A stretch of 64,000 nucleotides of DNA from Candidimonas nitroreducens (GTDB taxonomy: Bacteria > Pseudomonadota > Gammaproteobacteria > Burkholderiales > Burkholderiaceae_B): positions 278,226 through 342,225 of the forward strand of contig NZ_NJIH01000001.1 of NCBI RefSeq assembly GCF_002209565.1, read 5' to 3'. The notes below the pieces were generated by a model that was given only the letters and a program-made list of their open reading frames with translations, was not told where the DNA came from and did not search any database. The position numbers were made by a program, and so were the translations under genes. Positions 63,877-64,000 of the stretch are shown piece after piece (position 1 is the first letter of the stretch; every line of letters starts with the position of its first letter).

Positions 63877-63948
63877 GACGGAAGTCGATGACGGAAGTCG
63901 ATGACGGAAGTCGATGACGGAAGTCGATGACGGAAGTCGATGACGGAA
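63877..63948. repeat. 13-bp tandem repeat, five full copies and a partial
   Basis: The unit GACGGAAGTCGAT occurs head to tail at 63877, 63890, 63903, 63916 and 63929, then a partial GACGGAA at 63942-63948. Each unit contains GAC-GGAA-GTC, a small interrupted palindrome, and each junction reads GTC-GAT-GAC. No spacers, so it is not a CRISPR array. It lies just before a Fur-like site. Confidence 0.85.
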
Positions 63949-63974
63949 TACGAGCGACAAGCAAGCAGGGAACA

Positions 63975-63993
63975 TTAATATATAATCATTATC
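63975..63993. promoter_or_regulatory. Fur-box-like sequence at the window edge
   Basis: The 19 bases match 13 positions of the Fur consensus, including an uninterrupted ATAATCATTATC over the right-hand part. On the other strand GATAATGATTAT is equally close. It probably controls an iron-responsive gene starting just past the window end. Confidence 0.6.
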
Positions 63994-64000
63994 ATTTTTA

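Noticed and set aside
63877..63948. CRISPR-like repeat array
   Set aside because: The repeats touch each other with no spacers, and units are only 13 bases.

Overview
The window looks like a chromosomal segment of a GC-rich betaproteobacterium, probably of the Alcaligenaceae (Bordetella, Achromobacter, Castellaniella and relatives). The assignment is an inference from GC-rich coding style, a branched-chain-type ABC uptake locus, a TctC/Bug receptor and a sugar-phosphate/stress block next to a cyclic beta-1,2-glucan synthase. No rRNA or tRNA gene is visible, so the genus is open.

Layout. (1) 1-1354: a TetR-family regulator with a palindromic operator, then a decayed tyrosine-recombinase gene. 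(2) 1345-13830: one long minus-strand catabolic operon read from about 13.8 kb. In order it encodes a thiamine-diphosphate enzyme, a PrpF-type isomerase, an HAAT-family uptake system (binding protein, LivH, a LivM-LivG fusion, LivF), a maleate-isomerase/Asp-Glu-racemase-type enzyme, a KstD/fumarate-reductase-type flavoprotein, an IclR regulator, an SDR dehydrogenase and an isochorismatase-like hydrolase lacking the usual cysteine. Its promoter carries a perfect palindrome just after the -10. The substrate is unknown. (3) 14235-22000: an OmpR-type two-component system divergent from a TolC/adaptor/RND efflux operon; the shared gap holds two PmrA-type boxes. (4) 22132-28297: a small conserved-looking protein and iron uptake: two divergent FTR1-type permeases, a small coupled ORF and a ferric ABC transporter. 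(5) 28435-40131: a thioesterase-like protein, Hsp20 with a sigma-32-like promoter, a CbpA/CbpM pair, a ferritin-like protein, and gnd-zwf-tal-pgi-pgm. (6) 40140-about 53.4 kb: a lower-GC segment beginning with an IS630-type transposase relic. It encodes a LysR regulator divergent from a CoA-linked catabolic operon: a 2-oxoglutarate-dehydrogenase-E1-like protein, TctC receptor, HMG-CoA-lyase-like enzyme, two hotdog-fold dehydratase-type proteins, MmgE/PrpD, CaiB CoA-transferase and two acyl-CoA dehydrogenases. (7) 53.4-64.0 kb: a predicted beta-1,2-glucanase divergent from a 2888-residue cyclic beta-1,2-glucan synthase, then a hairpin, a 13-bp tandem repeat and a Fur-box-like sequence at the right edge.

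How the parts fit. Regions 5 and 7 form one carbohydrate/stress theme: pgi and pgm supply glucose-1-phosphate, the precursor of the UDP-glucose used by the glucan synthase. Region 6 splits that theme and looks acquired. Regions 2 and 6 are two separate carboxylic-acid catabolic loci, each pairing uptake functions with an unusual enzyme set; they are the best candidates here for undescribed pathways. Copies of an imperfect hairpin repeat occur at about 28.35, 32.92 and 54.95 kb.
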